This document shows, in pieces, positions 4,813-5,398 of a stretch of DNA of 5,398 bases. Each line of letters begins with the position of its first letter. Within the stretch, counting starts at the first letter, position 1. The DNA is taken from assembly GCA_018400055.1 (NCBI GenBank), contig JAGYNK010000024.1, positions 1-5,398 on the forward strand, given 5' to 3'. Under the pieces are notes generated by a model, which had not been told where the DNA came from, did not search any database, and worked only from the letters and a program-made list of their open reading frames with translations. A program made the translations under genes and the position numbers. The stretch comes from Candidatus Moraniibacteriota bacterium. Lineage in GTDB: Bacteria; Patescibacteriota; Minisyncoccia; Moranbacterales; UBA9337.

Positions 4813-5398
4813 CTAAGGATTCAATCCCAATATTAAGCGCTGGCCGCTAACCGGTTCGTCTCCATCATTATACAACATAATGTAATAATAAGAAGCCGGT
4901 GAAGGTTCCCTATTTGTTACAAATTCACTCCCGGCACCAGCATTATATCTCCAGTAAAGATCAGGTGTTTTACCGGGAACCCATTGTTTTAAGCCACAAT
5001 CATATTCAGATGAACCCAGCGACAAAGTCGTTTCAAATTCGCCTATTGAAGGGGGGGACCCTTTTTTTATAAGCATATGGACGGTGTGCGGTTGACCACT
5101 TTGAGGAGTATTAGAAACTTGCCACCCATAATATCCGCTGTTGTACTCGCAATCTAAGTCCGTAATTTCTCGAAAATAAAAACGAAAGAAGCGAGCTTCC
5201 TTGGCGCCTAAATAATAATTATACCATGGATTGGTAGGTCCATTGCCTTCCAGCTCCGTTATTCTTAAATTTTTTCCGCCCACTAAAACAAAATCAATCG
5301 GTTCGGTACTGGCGCCCCCGCAACTTCCCCCCGAACAACTGCCTCCATCCGGACAAAGCTGAGCCGCTCCCCAGACCCAACAGTTATGATGATATTCG
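4813..5398 (-). CDS. C-terminal part of a larger extracellular-type protein with PPC-like beta domain (5' end outside window)
   Basis: The frame is open from the right edge to the TAG at 4813, giving about 194 visible residues; the true start is off the window. A GTG at 5283 is in frame but is not the start, since 38 uninterrupted codons precede it. That upstream part reads NCWVWGAAQLCPDGGSC then SGGSCGGASTEPIDF, a Cys/Gly/Ser-rich linker typical between domains of secreted proteins. From about 5283 the chain is rich in Tyr, Trp and Phe with alternating strand patterns. HTVHMLIKKGSPPSIGEFE and PDLYWRYNAGAGSEF ... ASYYYIMLYNDGDEPVSGQR resemble strand motifs of bacterial pre-peptidase C-terminal (PPC) beta-sandwich domains. 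The protein ends LILGLNP with no membrane helix or sorting signal. It is probably a surface or secreted protein whose catalytic or adhesive part lies upstream. The PPC assignment is inference by pattern and uncertain. A C7 and an A7 run occur in the coding strand. No specific function is claimed. Confidence 0.75.
   Translation of the reverse strand, partial: EYHHNCWVWGAAQLCPDGGSCSGGSCGGASTEPIDFVLVGGKNLRITELEGNGPTNPWYNYYLGAKEARFFRFYFREITDLDCEYNSGYYGWQVSNTPQSGQPHTVHMLIKKGSPPSIGEFETTLSLGSSEYDCGLKQWVPGKTPDLYWRYNAGAGSEFVTNREPSPASYYYIMLYNDGDEPVSGQRLILGLNP

Noticed and set aside
4813..5283. A 156-residue gene starting at GTG 5283
   Set aside because: The same frame is open for 38 further codons to the window edge with protein-like composition, so the GTG is an internal valine.
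1..5398. UGA recoding (genetic code 25 of Gracilibacteria and Absconditabacteria)
   Set aside because: All four frames are intact in the standard code with no in-frame TGA. The absence of TGA stops among four genes is too small a sample to suggest recoding.
1..5398. CRISPR array, rRNA, complete tRNA or toxin-antitoxin pair
   Set aside because: No spaced direct repeats of suitable length, no RNA-gene consensus and no small paired genes were found on either strand.

Overview
The window is A+T-rich and compact. Every gene I can support lies on the minus strand, so transcription runs right to left. The overall character fits Candidate Phyla Radiation (Patescibacteria, probably Parcubacteria-like) bacteria: short A/T-rich gaps, no Shine-Dalgarno site at any visible start, and above all a bitopic membrane protein with a 'PDEEI...IPPGALILQSIVNLRLLKKEA' type N-terminal domain and a baseplate-J-like outer domain, a combination I know best from these genomes. 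This taxonomic reading is inference; there is no rRNA or ribosomal-protein marker here. The visible stop codons are TAA and TAG only. No frame needs UGA read as glycine, so the standard bacterial code is enough.

Layout in the direction of transcription. (1) 5398-4813: the C-terminal part of a larger extracellular-type protein. Its frame stays open to the window edge, with a Cys/Gly-rich linker followed by a beta-rich domain resembling bacterial pre-peptidase C-terminal (PPC) domains. (2) 4763-3744: a complete PfkB/ribokinase-family sugar or nucleoside kinase. (3) 3672-2410: an FtsA/PilM-like actin-fold ATPase with a 1C (SHS2) subdomain and possible amphipathic membrane-binding ends. (4) 2327-336: a 663-residue bitopic protein with a cytoplasmic alpha/beta domain, a long charged linker, one membrane helix and a large outer domain. 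(5) 335-1: non-coding sequence with a possible terminator, then a candidate minus-strand promoter and a leader with two competing hairpins, which would serve a gene beyond the left edge.

The gaps are 49, 71 and 82 bases. The last holds a perfect TATAAT box 18 bases before the start of the bitopic protein. The gap in front of the actin-like gene carries a small repeat of four 7-base units flanked by inverted arms. The most interesting pairing is the actin-like ATPase next to the bitopic protein. By analogy with PilM-PilN or FtsA and its bitopic partners, this could be a cytoplasmic polymer or ATPase coupled through one membrane helix to a cell-surface domain. The kinase is probably metabolic and only a neighbour.
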